The notes under the pieces were generated by a model. The model was not told the origin of the DNA, made no database searches, and was given only the letters and a program-made list of their open reading frames with translations. A program made the position numbers and the translations under genes. A stretch of 5,447 nucleotides of DNA, taken from positions 1 through 5,447 of the forward strand of contig JAHFJT010000078.1 in NCBI GenBank assembly GCA_023245695.1, given 5' to 3'. The stretch's first letter is position 1, and every line of letters begins with the position of its first letter. The stretch comes from Candidatus Peregrinibacteria bacterium (GTDB lineage Bacteria; Patescibacteriota; Gracilibacteria; UBA1369; UBA12463). Of the stretch, positions 4,705-5,447 are shown piece after piece.

Positions 4705-5447
4705 CTATCGTCTCCGTCGAGCTTCGGTAACACGGAGCTCTATTTTTTTAAGATGCGCACTATTTCGCTGAAGGGCTTCGAGAACTCCAGGTCGAACATG
4801 GAGCGGAACGGCTACGTCCTCCTCTGAGGAGTCAGAGTGATCGCGCGCTGCCGCATTTCCTCGTGAGCGTTTTTCGGATTGAGCATCATCATGAGGTTGG
4901 ATTCGTTGTTTTGGCATGGCTCGACGATCGTCGGAGATCGGAGTTGGATCAGTCATGGTAGGCGAAGGGGATACCGCCGGTGCTGCTTGCTGAATCTGCA
5001 CTCGCGCACTATTTTCAGCAGAAGCAGAAGGTGTCTCTGCTCGCACAGACGTCGAAGATGACGTATCGGTAAGTGGAACAATACGAGAGTTTGAAGAGGG
5101 GGTTGATGTTGCTGAGTTGTCTGGAGTTTGGGGTGTATTCTCCACGGGGTCTGGAGTTACAGGAGCCGGGATTCCGGCCGTGCTATAGATTCTCGCCTCT
5201 TCGTCTTTAAGAAGAGTAGTGATACGGTCGAGGAGTTGATCACGGTAGTCTACCTCTGGAACCGCCTGGATGGCCTCTATACCATCGTTGACCACGAGAG
5301 TGACCTCTTGGTTCGTTGGTTCGTCTATGAGGCCCTGGAGGGTCAAAAATCTCGATTCGGCGAGTCGTCGAGAAAGAAGTTTCATCTGGTACTCAGCCTG
5401 AGCTCCAGGAGTTCCCGCAAAAGTTTTTTCGATGCTCTCGAGTCCTC
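4705..5447 (-). CDS. DUF5667-like protein with Pro/Ser/Thr-rich tail (5' end outside window)
   Basis: The frame is open from the right edge to TAG at 4705-4707, giving 246 visible residues. An internal ATG at 5385 gives 226 residues, but the frame continues upstream with related sequence (TFAGTPGAQAEYQMKLLSRR), so it is probably not the start. The first ~75 visible residues match the style of DUF5667: an 'F..tP..kaey' helix, then LLSRRLAESRFL and long helices with many Glu/Gln. In characterised contexts such domains follow a membrane-anchored anti-sigma-like N-terminus; that part would be outside the window. Visible residues about 80-195 are low-complexity Pro/Ser/Thr/Ala (typical extended linker), then a basic/acidic stretch (EKRSRG, DSSEED). 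The last ~50 residues are again helical and Arg-rich, ending in four Arg among the last five residues. The 3' end overlaps the opposing gene's terminator. Gene call is strong; family call is moderate because only the C-terminal part is seen. Confidence 0.75.
   Translation of the reverse strand, partial: GLESIEKTFAGTPGAQAEYQMKLLSRRLAESRFLTLQGLIDEPTNQEVTLVVNDGIEAIQAVPEVDYRDQLLDRITTLLKDEEARIYSTAGIPAPVTPDPVENTPQTPDNSATSTPSSNSRIVPLTDTSSSTSVRAETPSASAENSARVQIQQAAPAVSPSPTMTDPTPISDDRRAMPKQRIQPHDDAQSEKRSRGNAAARDHSDSSEEDVAVPLHVRPGVLEALQRNSAHLKKIELRVTEARRRR
4719..4749 (+). terminator. Rho-independent terminator of the YrbL-like gene, inside the opposing CDS
   Basis: GAGCTTCG (4719-4726) pairs with CGGAGCTC (4733-4740) over 8 bp with one T-G wobble and a 6-base loop, followed at once by TATTTTTTT (4741-4749). 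This is a textbook intrinsic terminator in the plus direction, starting 23 bases after the YrbL-like stop. The sequence also encodes C-terminal residues of the minus-strand gene. An alternative stem, CTCCGT (4712-4717) with ACGGAG (4732-4737), competes but sits further from the T-tract. In the minus direction no T-tract follows, so it should be unidirectional. Confidence 0.8.

Noticed and set aside
4696..4715. GGAGA/TCTCC hairpin at the convergent stops as a two-way terminator
   Set aside because: No T-tract in either direction; the stronger plus-strand hairpin at 4719-4749 explains termination there, and none is seen for the minus strand.
1..5447. CRISPR array, insertion sequence, integrase attachment site at the tRNA
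   Set aside because: No spaced direct repeats, no transposase or integrase, and no second copy of the tRNA 3' end in the window.
1..5447. TGA recoded as Gly or Trp (Gracilibacteria-like or Mycoplasma-like code)
   Set aside because: No in-frame TGA in about 1,600 codons, Trp is TGG, and all four visible stops are TAG or TAA; the standard code suffices.

Overview
The window looks like chromosomal DNA from a small-genome bacterium. My best guess is the Candidate Phyla Radiation (Patescibacteria), for example a Peribacteria/Peregrinibacteria-type lineage, but this is inference from style and not from a marker gene. Points in favour: none of the four visible start codons has a Shine-Dalgarno sequence and the leaders are A-rich; there is a DUF5667-like protein with a Pro/Ser/Thr-rich tail; the tRNA encodes its own CCA; and promoters are sigma70-like, two of them with an extended -10. 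No TGA sense codon appears in the five reading frames (about 1,600 codons) and Trp is TGG. That fits the standard code and argues against the TGA=Gly code of Gracilibacteria and Absconditabacteria.

Layout. Positions 1-1126 (minus) hold the first 375 codons of a secreted Gln/Met/Asn-rich protein that runs off the left edge. It is easily missed because its stop lies outside the window. A divergent intergenic region (1127-1329) carries its promoter, a dyad element, and a promoter reading right into a complete tRNA-Phe(GAA) at 1330-1404. After a terminator-like nested stem comes a two-gene unit driven by an extended -10 promoter: a 52-residue acidic coiled-coil protein (1543-1701) and, 15 bases later, a 733-residue protein (1717-3918). 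The large protein has a helical, apparently repetitive N-terminal two thirds and a C-terminal caspase-fold peptidase domain with a visible His/Cys dyad (H572, C631).

A 120-base gap (3919-4038) follows, with two small palindromes and a strong sigma70 promoter. This leads into a YrbL-family (protein-kinase-like) gene at 4039-4695. That gene converges on a minus-strand gene (4705-5447, 5' end missing) whose start resembles DUF5667. The YrbL-like gene's intrinsic terminator lies inside the 3' coding end of the opposing gene.

How the genes may work together. The 52-aa protein and the caspase-like protein are probably co-transcribed, so a small partner or inhibitor next to a solenoid-caspase effector is a reasonable hypothesis. 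The YrbL-like gene has its own promoter and need not belong to that unit. The flanking minus-strand genes (secreted protein; DUF5667-like protein) look like independent envelope-related genes.
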